A stretch of DNA of 63,982 nt from Streptomyces sp. V2I9 (GCF_030817475.1 NZ_JAUSZJ010000004.1:1-63982); one strand, 5' to 3'; shown: positions 1 through 11,020, numbered from the stretch's first letter. A program made the numbers and translations. Notes: generated by a model not told the origin, from the letters alone.

Positions 1-2409
1 CGTCGGCGAAGCGGACGGCTGCCGTACCTGTCCGACCCAGTAGGCGGGGGTGTCGATCTGCCCCGGCGCTGTCGTCACGATCGGGATCTGCGGGGTGTGG
101 TACGTCAACGACTCGGCGACCGTGGTGAATTCGTCGAGCATGGGTTCCATCAGGTGCGAGTGGAAGGCGTGGGAGACCGCCAGCCGCTTGACCCGGACCC
201 CCTCCCCGCGCAGCCGCTCCTCCAGGACGGCGACGGCCGCGGCGTCCCCGGAGACGGTCACCGAGGTGGGGCCGTTGACGGCGGCGAGGTCCACCCCGTC
301 GGGAAGTACGAGGTCCTCCTCGGCCGTCTCCACGGCGAGCATCGCACCGCCCTCGGGCAGGGCGTCCATCAACCGCCCGCGCGCCGACACCAAGGTGCAC
401 GCGTCGTCCAGGGAGAGCACCCCGGCCACATGCGCGGCGGCCAGCTCACCGATCGAGTGCCCCACGAGCACGTCCGGGGTGACCCCCCAGGACTCCAGCA
501 GGCGGAAGAGGGCCACTTCCAGGGCGAACAGGCCCGCCTGCGTGTAGACGGTCCGCCCCAGCAGACCGGCGTCGTCACCGAACACCACATCCCGCAGCGG
601 CCGTTCCAGGTCCACGCGGGCGCAGACAGCGTCGAACGCGTCCGCGAACACCCCGTACGCCTCGTACAACTCCCGGCCCATGCCCAGCCGTTGCGAGCCC
701 TGGCCGGAGAACAGCAGGGCCAGGCCGTCCTGCACGGCCTGGTCGCGTACCACCGCCGGGGTGTCCTCGCCCTCGGCCAGCGCCCGCAGCCCGGCGAGGA
801 GTTCCTGGTGGCTGTCGCCGAGGATCACGGCCCGGTGCTCCAGCGCCGCACGTCCCGTCGCCAGGGAGTGGCTGACATCGGCCGGGTCCGCCTGGGCGGC
901 CACCGGCAGCAGCCGCAGGGCCTGGCGGCGCAGCGCGTCGGCGGAGCGGCCGGACAGCGGCCATGCCGGCCGTCCGGTCCCCGGGGGTTCCGGGGCGGGT
1001 TCGGCCGTCGTCTGATCGGCGCTCGTGTCGGGGGCTTCCTCGATGATGATGTGGCTGTTGGTGCCGCTCACCCCGAACGACGACACGCCCGCCCGGCGCG
1101 GCCGGTGGCCGCGGGACCAGGGGCGGGCGTCGGTCAGCAGTTCCACGGCGCCCGCGGACCAGTCCACCTGGGTGGACGGTTCGTTCACGTGCAGGGTCCG
1201 GGGCAGGTGCTCGTGGCGCAGTGCCTGCACCATCTTGATGACGCCGGCGACGCCGGCCGCGGCCTGTGCGTGCCCGATGTTGGACTTGACCGAGCCGAGG
1301 AGCAGCGGGCGTCCTTCGGGGCGGTCCTGGCCGTAGGCGGCCAGGAGTGCCTGTGCCTCGATCGGGTCGCCGAGCCGGGTGCCGGTGCCGTGTGCCTCGA
1401 CGACGTCCACGTCGGAGGCGGAGAGGCGGGCGTCGGCGAGTGCCTGGAGGATGACGCGTTGCTGGGAGGGGCCGTTGGGGGCGGTGAGGCCGTTGGAGGC
1501 GCCGTCCTGGTTGACGGCGCTGCCGCGGATGACGGCCAGGACCTCGTGGCCGTTGCGGACGGCGTCGGAGAGCCGCTCGACCAGGAGGATGCCGACGCCT
1601 TCGGACCAGCCGGTGCCGTCGGCGTCGGCGGAGAAGGACTTGCAGCGGCCGTCGGCGGCCAGTCCGCGCTGTCGGGTGAACTCGGTGAAGACGCCGGGGG
1701 TGGCCATGACGGTGACGCCGCCGGCGAGGGCGAGTGTGCTCTCGCCGCTGCGCAGGGACCGGCAGGCCAGGTGGAGGGCGACCAGCGACGACGAGCACGC
1801 GGTGTCCAGGGTCACCGCGGGCCCTTCGAGGCCGAGGGTGTAGGCGACCCGGCCGGAGATCACGGCGGTCGCGCCACCGGTGAGCTGGTGGCCCACGGAG
1901 CTCGGTTCGTTGGCCAGGAGCCGCAGGTAGCCCTGGTCGTTGCCGCCCGCGAACACCCCGGTGCGGGTGCCGCGGACCGACTCGGGGTCGATGCCGGCGT
2001 GCTCGAACGCCTCCCAGGCCGCCCGCAGCAGCAGCCGCTGCTGGGGGTCCATGGCCAGTGCCTCGCGCGGTGAGATGCCGAAGAAGGCGGCGTCGAACGT
2101 GGTCGCGTCGTGGACGAATCCGCCCTGGCGGGCGGAGCTGTGGCCCTCGCGGTCCGGGTCGCCGTCGAAGAGGCGGGCCAGGTCCCAGCCCCGGTTCTCG
2201 GGGAAGGAGGAGATGGCGTCCTGTCCGCCGGCCACCAGCCGCCACAGGTCGTCGGGCGTATGGACGTCGCCCGGGTAGCGGCAGCTCATGCCGATGATCG
2301 CGATCGGCTCCTGGTCGGCGGCCTCCCGGTCGCGGAGCTTCTGCTTGGTCCGGTGCAGATCGATCGTGACCAGCTTGAGGTAGTCGCGGAGCGTCTCGTC
2401 CTCTGCCAT
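1..2409 (-). CDS. Modular type I polyketide synthase, N-terminal part (docking-KS-AT), runs off the left edge
   Basis: The reading frame is open from an ATG at 2409 to the left edge (803 codons, no stop). The first ~30 residues (MAEDETLRDYLKL, then charged residues) look like an N-terminal docking coiled coil. This protein therefore receives a chain from another PKS subunit and is not the loading module. The ketosynthase spans about residues 35-460, with active Cys205 in DTACSSSL and the EAHGTGT and KSNIGHA histidine motifs. The acyltransferase follows, with Ser652 in GHSIGE and a downstream HAFH motif; known family rules associate HAFH with malonyl-CoA, so an acetate-type extension is predicted. 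Reductive domains and ACP lie outside the window. A TAGGGGT motif stands upstream at 2541-2535. The long open frames on the other strand and in the second minus frame are GC shadows. Confidence 0.95.
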   Translation of the reverse strand, partial: MAEDETLRDYLKLVTIDLHRTKQKLRDREAADQEPIAIIGMSCRYPGDVHTPDDLWRLVAGGQDAISSFPENRGWDLARLFDGDPDREGHSSARQGGFVHDATTFDAAFFGISPREALAMDPQQRLLLRAAWEAFEHAGIDPESVRGTRTGVFAGGNDQGYLRLLANEPSSVGHQLTGGATAVISGRVAYTLGLEGPAVTLDTACSSSLVALHLACRSLRSGESTLALAGGVTVMATPGVFTEFTRQRGLAADGRCKSFSADADGTGWSEGVGILLVERLSDAVRNGHEVLAVIRGSAVNQDGASNGLTAPNGPSQQRVILQALADARLSASDVDVVEAHGTGTRLGDPIEAQALLAAYGQDRPEGRPLLLGSVKSNIGHAQAAAGVAGVIKMVQALRHEHLPRTLHVNEPSTQVDWSAGAVELLTDARPWSRGHRPRRAGVSSFGVSGTNSHIIIEEAPDTSADQTTAEPAPEPPGTGRPAWPLSGRSADALRRQALRLLPVAAQADPADVSHSLATGRAALEHRAVILGDSHQELLAGLRALAEGEDTPAVVRDQAVQDGLALLFSGQGSQRLGMGRELYEAYGVFADAFDAVCARVDLERPLRDVVFGDDAGLLGRTVYTQAGLFALEVALFRLLESWGVTPDVLVGHSIGELAAAHVAGVLSLDDACTLVSARGRLMDALPEGGAMLAVETAEEDLVLPDGVDLAAVNGPTSVTVSGDAAAVAVLEERLRGEGVRVKRLAVSHAFHSHLMEPMLDEFTTVAESLTYHTPQIPIVTTAPGQIDTPAYWVGQVRQPSASPT

Positions 2410-2532
2410 CTGCCAGTGCCTCCCAGGCTCCCGCTCGGCCACGGTCCACCCGGAGCCGCCATGCCGCGGGTGCCGTCTCCAGCACATCCGCGCATCCGCG
2501 TCCGCACGCTATGGACGCCTAGCGAAGGCGGA

Positions 2533-2562
2533 CAACCCCTATGGGGTGGGGCTGCCCCTTAT
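2533..2562 (-). promoter_or_regulatory. Upstream region of the PKS gene with TAGGGGT motif and imperfect second copy
   Basis: Read on the minus strand, TAGGGGTTG lies at 2541-2533 and an imperfect TAAGGGGC about 19 nt upstream of it. The same 7-mer recurs upstream of other units of the left cluster, so this is a candidate binding site for the LAL regulator encoded at 13390. The binding is inferred; the motif itself is seen. Confidence 0.45.
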
Positions 2563-2612
2563 CTCGCGTCGTCGCGCCGGGCGCGGGCCGTGTCACGGCC
2601 GTGGCCGGTGCT

Positions 2613-3857
2613 TCAGCGCAGGTCGACGGGGAACTGGAGCATTCCGCGGACGATGAAGGACCCGCGTCTGCGTACCGGTCCGGCCCGGCGGATGCCGGGC
2701 AGCCGGGTGGCGAGGGCGGCCAGCGCGGTCTCCGCCTCCATGCGGGCCAGGGCAGCGCCGAGACAGAAGTGGATGCCGGCCGAGAAGGCCAGGCTCTCCG
2801 GTCCCGGGTCCCGTGTGATGTCGAACGTCGCGGGGTCGGGGTAGACCTCGGGGTCGCGGTTGGCGCCGCCCGCGCAGATCGCCACCTCCTCGCCCGCGGC
2901 GATCGACCGGCCCTCCAGCTCGATGTCGGTGTGCGCGATGCGGCGGTACTGCTGCACGGAGGGGTCGTAGCGCAGGGTCTCGCGGGCGACGGCGGCCGCC
3001 AGCGAGGGGTCGGCGACCAGCATCTCCCACTGCTCGGGGTGGTCGAGGAGGGCCAGCAGTCCGTTGCCGATGAGGTTGACGGTGGTCTCGGTGCCGGCGA
3101 GCGGCAGGAACATGCACAGCGGGACCATCTCGTCCATGGTCATCCGGCCGTCCTCGACCGCCGGGAGCAGGTCGCTGATCAGGTCCTCGCGCGGGTCGGC
3201 CCGCCGCTCGGCGATGATCTCCTGGAACATCGCGGTCATCTCCGCCATGGCCGCCACCACGCCCCGGGCGGCCGGGGCGGTGGCCACGCCGTCCAGGAGG
3301 TAGGCCATGCGGCGGCTGAGCCGGAAGAACAGGGTCCGGTGGTGGGGCGGGATGCCGACCAGGTCGCCGATCACCCGCAGCGGGAGCTGCTGGGCGAAGG
3401 CCCGCATGAAGTTGACCTGCCCGCGCCCCGCCAGCATCTCGTCGATCAGCTCGTGGGTGAACCGTTCGACGTACGGCTGCCAGTGGGCGAGGCGGCGCGG
3501 GTTGAGCGAGGGGGTGGCGAGCTTCCGCAGCCGGGTGTGGTCGGGCGGGTCCAGTCCGAGCATCGAGTTGTCGAACGGCATGAACTCGGGGGGCTTCTCG
3601 CCCTGCGGTGTGCGGACGCCGAAGCGCCGGTCCCTGAGGATCTGGTTCGCGACGCGGTGGCTGGTGGTCGTCCAGACGCCGACCGCGCTGCGGTGGAGCG
3701 TGCCCCGCTCGCGGAGCTGCTCGTAGAACGGGTAGGGATCGTCCGGGACGAGCAGGACCGAGGCGTACGGGTCGCCGGCCGCGGCCGCGGTGCGCAGGGC
3801 TCCCTGCACCACGGTCGCCTGGTAGTGCGCTCTGCGCTCCGCCTCGTGTTCCGTCAT
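2613..3857 (-). CDS. Cytochrome P450 (macrolide tailoring type)
   Basis: This is a 414-aa bacterial class I P450. The start MTEHEAE at 3857 is chosen because GAAAGGAGG lies about 7 nt upstream; in-frame codons further out have no such site. The haem-binding loop FSAGIHFCLGAALAR carries Cys365. The I-helix reads LAGTETTVN, with Thr in place of the His of the usual AGHET. The K-helix ETLRYDP is present. These enzymes hydroxylate or epoxidise macrolide rings or acyl chains with electrons from ferredoxin. Because the haem cysteine is present, this is not the catalytically dead P450-like helper (DesVIII/EryCII type) that macrolide glycosyltransferases often need. It lies downstream of no other minus gene and is divergent from the second P450. 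Its substrate cannot be read from the sequence. Confidence 0.93.
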   Translation of the reverse strand: MTEHEAERRAHYQATVVQGALRTAAAAGDPYASVLLVPDDPYPFYEQLRERGTLHRSAVGVWTTTSHRVANQILRDRRFGVRTPQGEKPPEFMPFDNSMLGLDPPDHTRLRKLATPSLNPRRLAHWQPYVERFTHELIDEMLAGRGQVNFMRAFAQQLPLRVIGDLVGIPPHHRTLFFRLSRRMAYLLDGVATAPAARGVVAAMAEMTAMFQEIIAERRADPREDLISDLLPAVEDGRMTMDEMVPLCMFLPLAGTETTVNLIGNGLLALLDHPEQWEMLVADPSLAAAVARETLRYDPSVQQYRRIAHTDIELEGRSIAAGEEVAICAGGANRDPEVYPDPATFDITRDPGPESLAFSAGIHFCLGAALARMEAETALAALATRLPGIRRAGPVRRRGSFIVRGMLQFPVDLR

Positions 3858-4354
3858 GCCGTCGCCTCCTTTCACCGCACCCCGGGGCGAGGGCGTCCTC
3901 ACCGGCCGTCACCCTACGAGAGGACGCCCCCCTAGCCTCAACCCCTAACCGGGGCGGCAACTGTGGTGCGGCGGGGGTGGGTTGAGGGTGGGGGGAGGGC
4001 CGGCGGGGCGGTGTGCGCCGGCCGGGTGCGTGTCCTTCCTCCGGCTCGCCGGTCTCCGCCCGCCGCCGGGGGGTGGCGGGCGCCGGCGCGCGTGTGGCCG
4101 CGTCCGGGGCGGGGCGCGGGGGCCGGGGCGGGGGGCGGCGACTTTAGGGGTTCTCGGCGTCTCGGCGGCCCCCATAGCCTGGGGGCAGGCATCGGCCCGC
4201 GACGTGAACAGGGGCGGCACGGCCGTTCCGGCAGCCGGTGCCTGTGTCTGTGTGTCCGTGTGGGCCAGGGGCCGCGACCGGTCCGGCAGCCCGGCTGCGC
4301 GGGCCTTCTCGCCCCGCAGGCACGGCACCCCACCGACGTAGAGGGATGGACGGC
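3858..4354. promoter_or_regulatory. Divergent promoter region between the two P450 genes
   Basis: This ~500-nt non-coding stretch holds TTAGGGGTTG on the minus strand (TAGGGGT at 3947-3941). A second, CTAGGGGGG, lies 13 nt further downstream on that strand and faces the first P450. TTAGGGGTTC lies on the plus strand (TAGGGGT at 4145-4151) facing the second P450. Overlapping open frames here are low-complexity G/C sequence without recognisable protein. I see no clear -10/-35 pair. Confidence 0.5.
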
Positions 4355-5554
<1,200 letters not shown>

Positions 5555-5561
5555 CCCCCCG

Positions 5562-5618
5562 GGCAGCGCCCCGTGCGCCCGCCTCCCGCCGGACGGGAGG
5601 CGGGCGCACGGGGCTGCC
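5562..5618. terminator. Strong bidirectional hairpin terminator
   Basis: A perfect 20-bp stem (5569-5588 pairs with 5594-5613, 5-nt loop) is extended by GGCAG/CTGCC with a 2-nt bulge. It sits between the convergent P450 and aminotransferase genes. No U-tract follows, as is common in Streptomyces. Confidence 0.8.
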
Positions 5619-5647
5619 GGGTCCCCGCCGCCGGGGCGGGGTCCGGG

Positions 5648-6757
5648 TCAGACGGTGCGCAGCACCTCGCGCAGGGCCGAGATGACCTTGTCCTGCTGTT
5701 CCTCGGTGAGCGAGGGGTACATCGGCAGGGAGAAGATCTCCTGCGCCAGCGCCTCGGTGACCGGCAGTGCGCCGGCGGGCTGTTCGAGGTGGGCGAACCC
5801 GTCCATGGTGTGCACCGGGTGGCGGTAGCTCACGCCGAGGTGGATGCCGTGGGGGTGCAGGGCTTCGATGATCGCGTCGCGGCGGGGGTGGCGTGCCACG
5901 TAGAGGTAGTAGACGTGGTCGTTGCCGGGGGTCACCGCGGGCAGGACGAGGTCGGTGTCGGCCAGCGCGCGGGTGTAGCGGTCCGCGATACGGCGGCGGG
6001 CCTCGGTGTACCCGTCCAGGCGCCGCAGTTTGCGGCGCAGGATCTCGGCGTGGACCTCGTCGAGGCGGGAGTTGTGTCCCGGTGCCCGGACGACGCGGCG
6101 TTCCTCGTCCATGCCGTAGTAGCGGAGCCTGCGCAGTTCGGCGTCGGTGCCGGCGTCGTCGGTGATGACCGCTCCGGCGTCGCCGTAGGCGCCGAGGACT
6201 TTCGTCGGGTAGAAGGAGAACGCCGCCGCCCGGCCGGTGGTGCCGGCGGGGCGGCCGTTCTGCCGGGCGCCGTGCGCCTGGGCGCAGTCCTCCAGGATCA
6301 CCAGGTCGTGCCGGGTGGCGAGTTCCTCCAGCGGGGGGAGGTCGGCGCACTGGCCGTAGAGGTGGACGGGCAGCAGGCAGCGGGTGCGGGGGGTGATCGC
6401 GGCTTCCACCCGGGTGGTGTCCATCAGGTAGTCGCTCTCGCGCACATCGACGAAGACGGGGGTGGCTCCGACCTGGTCGATGGCGATGACGGTGGGGGCG
6501 GCGGTGTTGGAGACCGTGATCACCTCGTCGCCCGGTCCCACGCCCAGGGCGCGCAGGGCGAGGACGAGGGCGTTGGTGCCGTTGTCGACGCCGACGGCGT
6601 GCGCCAGCCCGTGGTGGGCGGCGAACTCCTCCTCGAAGCGGCCGACGGAGGGTCCGAGTATCAGCTGTCCGGAGCGGAACACCTGGTCGACAGCGTCGAG
6701 GATGTCCTCACGCTCCGCCTCGTACTCGGCGAGGTAGTCCCATACGCGCGTGGTCAT
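5648..6757 (-). CDS. PLP-dependent sugar aminotransferase (DegT/DnrJ/EryC1 family, TylB/DesV-like)
   Basis: This is a 369-aa fold-type I aminotransferase. Family features are visible in order: the N-terminal EREDILDAVDQVF and GQLILGPSVGRFEEEF region, DNGTNAL for phosphate binding, EDCAQAHGA, the PLP lysine Lys186 in FYPTKVLGAYGDAG, and RLDEVHAEILRRKL. Relatives such as TylB and DesV place the 3-amino group on a dTDP-3-keto-6-deoxyhexose, giving mycaminose or desosamine. Together with rmlA/rmlB and the macrolide-type glycosyltransferase just upstream, this argues for an aminosugar on the polyketide. The ATG at 6757 follows GGAAGGAAGAGAG. No TAGGGGT motif lies in front of it, so it is probably co-transcribed with the glycosyltransferase despite a 393-nt gap. 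The keto-isomerase and N-methyltransferase expected for this sugar are not in the window. Confidence 0.9.
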   Translation of the reverse strand: MTTRVWDYLAEYEAEREDILDAVDQVFRSGQLILGPSVGRFEEEFAAHHGLAHAVGVDNGTNALVLALRALGVGPGDEVITVSNTAAPTVIAIDQVGATPVFVDVRESDYLMDTTRVEAAITPRTRCLLPVHLYGQCADLPPLEELATRHDLVILEDCAQAHGARQNGRPAGTTGRAAAFSFYPTKVLGAYGDAGAVITDDAGTDAELRRLRYYGMDEERRVVRAPGHNSRLDEVHAEILRRKLRRLDGYTEARRRIADRYTRALADTDLVLPAVTPGNDHVYYLYVARHPRRDAIIEALHPHGIHLGVSYRHPVHTMDGFAHLEQPAGALPVTEALAQEIFSLPMYPSLTEEQQDKVISALREVLRTV

Positions 6758-7150
6758 GACCGTCTCTCTTCCTTCCGGGTCGGCCCGGGCGTCCGCCGCC
6801 TCAGGTTGGTGGGGGTGCCGTCCCCGGCCGGGCGTCCGCCGGGGCTGAGGGTGTGCCGCGCGCTGGCGGGGACCGCCGCCGGGGAGGGGTGCGTCGCGGG
6901 GGGCGCTCGCGGGTCCCTGTCCGGGCGGGGCGGGGCTGCCGGTGATCCGGCCCCGCTCCGCGCCGGCCGTGGGGGCGGTGCGCGGAGCGGGGCCGGCGAA
7001 AGGGGGGTGGGCGGCGGAGCGGCCGGTCACCGCCGCCGCGGATGTGGGAGCGGCAGGCACCCGGCCCCCTGCTCCTGCCGCCGCACGGGGTGGTGGCGGG
7101 CGGCGGGACCGGGGCGCATCCGGCTGCGGGCGCGGCCGGCCGGCGACCGG
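6758..7150. other. 393-nt spacer between glycosyltransferase and aminotransferase genes
   Basis: Extremely G/C-rich sequence with runs of GGGG and CGGCG. I see no convincing protein, promoter or RNA feature. Open frames through it are uninterrupted only because stop codons are rare at this composition. Confidence 0.5.
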
Positions 7151-8417
7151 TCAGCCGGCGGCCTGGCCGGGTGTGTGGCGGGCGGTGAGCTCCTCCAGGA
7201 CCGGGACGACCTCGTTGGGTGAGGGCGCGGCGAGGACGTCCTTGCGCAGTGCGGCGGCTCCCTCGCGGAACGCGGGATCCTCCAGCAGCCGCACCAGGGA
7301 TTCACGGACCCGCTCGGGGGTGAGCTGGTCCACCGGCAGCGAGAGGCCCGCGCCGGACTGCTCCAGGAGGTCGCCGCGGACCAGGGTGTCCCAGAGGCCC
7401 GGCAGGATCATCTGGGGGACGCCGTAGTAGGCGGCGGTGGACTGCACGCCCGCGCCGCCGATGTGGATGACGGCCGAGCAGGTGGGCAGCAGGGCCTGCA
7501 ATGGGGACGAAGTCCAGGACGGTGGCGTTGTCCGGCGCCAGGTCCACCGACTCCCCCGGTCCCGGCCGCAGGGTGGCGATCAGCTCGATGTCCAGCCCGG
7601 CGAACGCCTGCAGGGAGCTGATGCCGAACATGTCGAACCCGAAGTAGCTGCGGACCGAGATGCCGGCGGTCACCGCGACGCGGGGCTTGACGGGGGCGGC
7701 GGCCAGCCACGGATCGAGCTCGGCCCGCCCGTTGTAGGGCACGTACCGCACGGGGACCACGGTCAGGCCGTTGTCGATCCGGTGGCTGGGCGGGTTGGGG
7801 TCGATGGTCCACTGCCCGTTGGCCACGCTCTCGTCGTACGTGGCGCCGTGCCGGGCCAGGGACTCGGTGAGCCAGTCGCGCAGCGGGTCGACCCGCTGGT
7901 CCTCGGGCCGCTCGGCGAGCCGGGCCAGGAGGTCGTCGCGGGAGCGGGTGACGACGTCCGCCCCCCACAGCATGCGGGCGTGTGCGGTGCCGGTGGCCCG
8001 GGCGGCGACGGCGCCGGCCCAGGTGAACTGCTCCCACACGATCAGATCCGGCTTCCAGGAGCGGCAGTAGCCGACCAGGGCGTCGAGGAACTCGTCGTTG
8101 TTGACGGTGCGGAAGTAGCGGGTGGTGGTCTCGTCGAAGAACCGCAGGAGTTCGTCGTGCCCCAGGTCCGCGGAGTGGGTGACGGCCTCGGCGACCCGCG
8201 CCGGCCACCCTTCGTCCTCGTTGGCCTCCATGACCTGCTTCCACCGGTGGTCCGAGCCCAGCGGAACCGCTGTGAGCCCGGCCTCGGTGACGGCCTGCGC
8301 CATGTCCGGCTGGGTGGCGACCCGGACCTCGTGGCCCGCCGTCCGCAGTGCCCAGGCCAGCGGCACCATGCTGAAAAAGTGCGTCTTCTCCGCATGCGCG
8401 ACGAAGAGTATGCGCAT
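7151..8417 (-). pseudogene. Macrolide-type glycosyltransferase (DesVII/TylM2/EryCIII family), split by a 1-nt frameshift
   Basis: The N-terminal ~305 residues (MRILFVAHAEKTHFFSMVPL onward) are read from ATG 8417 and match GT1 family macrolide glycosyltransferases. The frame then leaves the family after VLDFVP. The rest of the protein, from MQALLPTCSAV through the sugar-nucleotide motif HIGGAGVQST to the stop at 7151, continues in another frame. Removing one A at 7500-7501 (GCAATG read as GCATG) joins both halves into one normal ~420-aa protein. The intact enzyme would move an aminosugar from dTDP to a macrolactone hydroxyl and normally needs a P450-like partner, which is absent here. The indel may be a sequencing error or a true inactivating mutation; the rest of the gene shows no decay, which favours a recent event or an error. 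Confidence 0.85.
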
Positions 8418-9148
8418 TGTCGTCCTCCAGGCCTGGCCGCCGACACCAACAGTTCGGGCTCGTTCCTTATGCTCGGTTCACGCTGAGAACCTAGGGACTG
8501 CGGTGAACGGGGAACAACCCCTACCTCCCCCACACCTGGCCGCGCCCGCTCCCCGTGCCCCGCCGCTGACACCACTCCCCCGTCTTCCGCCGTTACCGCG
8601 ATTTCCGTGGTTTCCCCGCTTTCCGGGTTTCCGGGGTCGGTACGGCTTGTGTCGTGTTCGCGGGAGACGGGGGGGTGCCGCGCAACTCCGGTGTTCCGGC
8701 CCGTCGTTCACCCCGGCCTTCCGCGAGGGGGTGCCCGGCATGGCCGGACATGGCCGTCCACCGGCCGGTTCCCCCGGTCCCGGCCGGGCGTAGGGGCCGC
8801 GCGGAGCAACATAGGGGTGATCACGGGAGGGACGGAGCGGCGGCCGGGGCGTGCTTCTGGCATTCTTTTGCCGCAGGACGCCGCCGCACCGGCGTCCCGG
8901 CTGTTCTTCGCGTGGGCCCGTGCGACGGGAACTCCACGCACGCGATCCCTCCACTCGTGCGCGCTGACGTCGACGTGCGCGGGCCACCGGAGAATCCCGG
9001 CGAGAGCGATGTGTCGCGTTCGCCGCCGGCGGGCCCCTCCACCCTCCTTCTCCGCGCGACCGTGTCCGATCCCGGCGGCTCGGGAACCCCGAGCGGCTCC
9101 GGCACGTCCTGCGGCCCTCGGCACCAGGACCACAAGGAGATCCGGCCC
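8418..9148. promoter_or_regulatory. Divergent promoter region between glycosyltransferase and fatty-acyl-AMP ligase
   Basis: This 731-nt non-coding stretch carries TAGGGGTTGT on the minus strand (8523-8517) about 100 nt before the glycosyltransferase. On the plus strand, facing the ligase, are TAGGGGCC (8791) and TAGGGGTGAT (8812-8818), 21 nt apart. The pair TAGGGGC...TAGGGGTGAT is repeated almost identically before the carboxylase gene. No other feature is recognised. Confidence 0.5.
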
Positions 9149-10921
9149 ATGGCCACTGTTCTCGACGGCGTCCGCTCGGGCGACGGGACACCGACCCTGC
9201 CCGAACTGCTGCGCCTGCGCGGTGAGCGGCAGCCCGGCGACACCGCCTACGTCTTCCTGCACAACGGTGAGGACCCCCGCGAGTCCCTCACCTACGGGGA
9301 GCTCGCCGAAGCGGTGGACGTCCGGGCCCGCCGGTTCGCCGCCCGGGGTCTGGGCGGGAACAGCGTGGTGCTCATGTATCCGTCCGGGCTGGAGTTCATC
9401 GCCGCGCTCCTGGGGTGCATGGCGTCCAGGGCGGCCGCGGCGCCCGTCCAGGTGCCGCACCGCCTCACCGACGTGGAGCGTGTCCGCCGCATCGCCAAGG
9501 ACGCCGGCGCCACGACGCTGCTCACCGAAACCTCCGTCAGACGCGAGCTGGAGGACCGGTTCGGGGACCTGGAGGAGCTCCTGGGCCTCACGGTCCTCGA
9601 CACGGCCGGGCCCGCCCCGGCGGGCGTGGACGTGCTCCGGCCGACCGATCCGGGCCTGGACGACGTGGCCCTGCTCCAGTACACGTCGGGCTCCACCGGC
9701 GACCCCAAGGGCGTCGTCGTCACCCACGCCAACTTCCTCGCCAACGTCGCCGAGACGGACGCCCTGTGGCCCTGTGCCGGTGGCACCGTGGTCAGCTGGC
9801 TTCCCCTCTTCCACGACATGGGCATGCTGTTCGGCATCGTCATGCCGCTGTGGGCCGGCATCCCTTCGTACCTGATGGCGCCCGCCGCGTTCATCCGCCG
9901 CCCCGCCCGGTGGCTGGAGGCGATCGCCCGGTTCCGCGGCACCCACTCCGCGGCGCCCAGCTTCGCCTACGAACTGTGCGCGCGGACGGCGGAACAGGGG
10001 AAGGCCGGCGCGGTCGGTGACCTCTCCTCGTGGCGTGTGGCGGCCAACGGCGCCGAACCCGTGCGCTGGCAGGCGATCAGGGACTTCACCGAGATGTTCG
10101 TCCCGCACGGTTTCCGGCCCGAGGCCATGTGCCCGGGCTACGGACTCGCCGAGAACACCCTCAAGGTCACCGGCGGCGGCCTGGACCGCGCGCCGACGGC
10201 CGTGTGGCTGTCCGCGGCGGCGCTGCGGGAGGGCCGCGCGGAGCTCGTCGACGCCCGGACGCCCGGTGCCGTCCCGGTCACCAGCAGCGGCCGCGCCGTC
10301 GCGGGCACCGAGGTGCGGATCGTCGATCCCGGAACGTCCCGCGCCTGCCCGCCGGACGTCATCGGCGAGATCTGGGTCGACGGGCCGTGCGTGGCCGCGG
10401 GGTACAAGGGGCGCCCGGAGGCCAGTGCGGAGACGTTCCACGCGCGGATGAGGGACGCCGAGGGCCGCCCCGTGGACGGGCGGGAGTACCTGCGCACCGG
10501 CGACCTGGGCTTCCTGCACGCCGGGGAACTCCACGTCGCCGGCCGCTTCAAGGACCTGATCATCCACCAGGGCCGCAACTACTACCCCCAGGACATCGAG
10601 CTGTCCGCGGAGAAGTCCGCCGAGGGCCTGCACCCCAACTGTGCCGCCGCGTTCGCCGTCGAACGCGGCGGGAAGGAACACCTGGTGGTCGTCGTCGAGG
10701 CCGACGGCCGCACCGTACGCGCCCACGGCACGGAGAGCCTGCGTGAACGGATCGTCCGCGCCGTCCACGACCACCACCGCCTGACGGCCGACACCGTCCT
10801 CCTCGTCCGCAGGGGCACGGTGCCGAAGACCTCCAGCGGCAAGGTGCAGCGCCGCGCCTGCCGCACGCTCTACGAGCAGGGCGGCCTGGCCGACCTCACC
10901 GCTCCGCCGCCGGGCCGGTGA
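9149..10921 (+). CDS. Fatty-acyl-AMP ligase (FAAL-type adenylating enzyme)
   Basis: This 590-aa ANL-superfamily enzyme starts at ATG 9149, eight bases after AAGGAGA. The core motif YTSGSTGDPKG is present. FAAL-type features follow: WLPLFHDMGM, the THSAAPSFAYELC segment, DLSSWRVAANGAEPVR, GYGLAENTLKV, the C-terminal hinge YLRTGDLGFL and the A10 lysine motif PKTSSGKVQRR. FAALs activate a carboxylic acid as acyl-AMP and pass it to an ACP, usually to prime a PKS. Here the gene faces a TAGGGGT pair shared with the carboxylase promoter, so it probably belongs to the polyketide pathway as starter activation. The acyl substrate is unknown. No dedicated ACP lies beside it. Confidence 0.92.
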   Translation: MATVLDGVRSGDGTPTLPELLRLRGERQPGDTAYVFLHNGEDPRESLTYGELAEAVDVRARRFAARGLGGNSVVLMYPSGLEFIAALLGCMASRAAAAPVQVPHRLTDVERVRRIAKDAGATTLLTETSVRRELEDRFGDLEELLGLTVLDTAGPAPAGVDVLRPTDPGLDDVALLQYTSGSTGDPKGVVVTHANFLANVAETDALWPCAGGTVVSWLPLFHDMGMLFGIVMPLWAGIPSYLMAPAAFIRRPARWLEAIARFRGTHSAAPSFAYELCARTAEQGKAGAVGDLSSWRVAANGAEPVRWQAIRDFTEMFVPHGFRPEAMCPGYGLAENTLKVTGGGLDRAPTAVWLSAAALREGRAELVDARTPGAVPVTSSGRAVAGTEVRIVDPGTSRACPPDVIGEIWVDGPCVAAGYKGRPEASAETFHARMRDAEGRPVDGREYLRTGDLGFLHAGELHVAGRFKDLIIHQGRNYYPQDIELSAEKSAEGLHPNCAAAFAVERGGKEHLVVVVEADGRTVRAHGTESLRERIVRAVHDHHRLTADTVLLVRRGTVPKTSSGKVQRRACRTLYEQGGLADLTAPPPGR

Positions 10922-11020
10922 CGGGCGGTCCGCGCACACCGGCGGGGCCCGGCGCCTCCGGCGGCGCCCGCGCGGGGCGGCGGGGAGACGTCCGGGCGCG
11001 ACCGCCGGACCCGGCCCACG

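Noticed and set aside
97..2073. Long open frame on the plus strand across the PKS gene
   Set aside because: Composition shadow: no family motifs, and the minus strand carries continuous KS/AT motifs over the same bases.
2613..3857. P450 as the DesVIII/EryCII-type glycosyltransferase helper
   Set aside because: Helpers of that group lack the haem cysteine; this protein keeps it in a normal haem loop.
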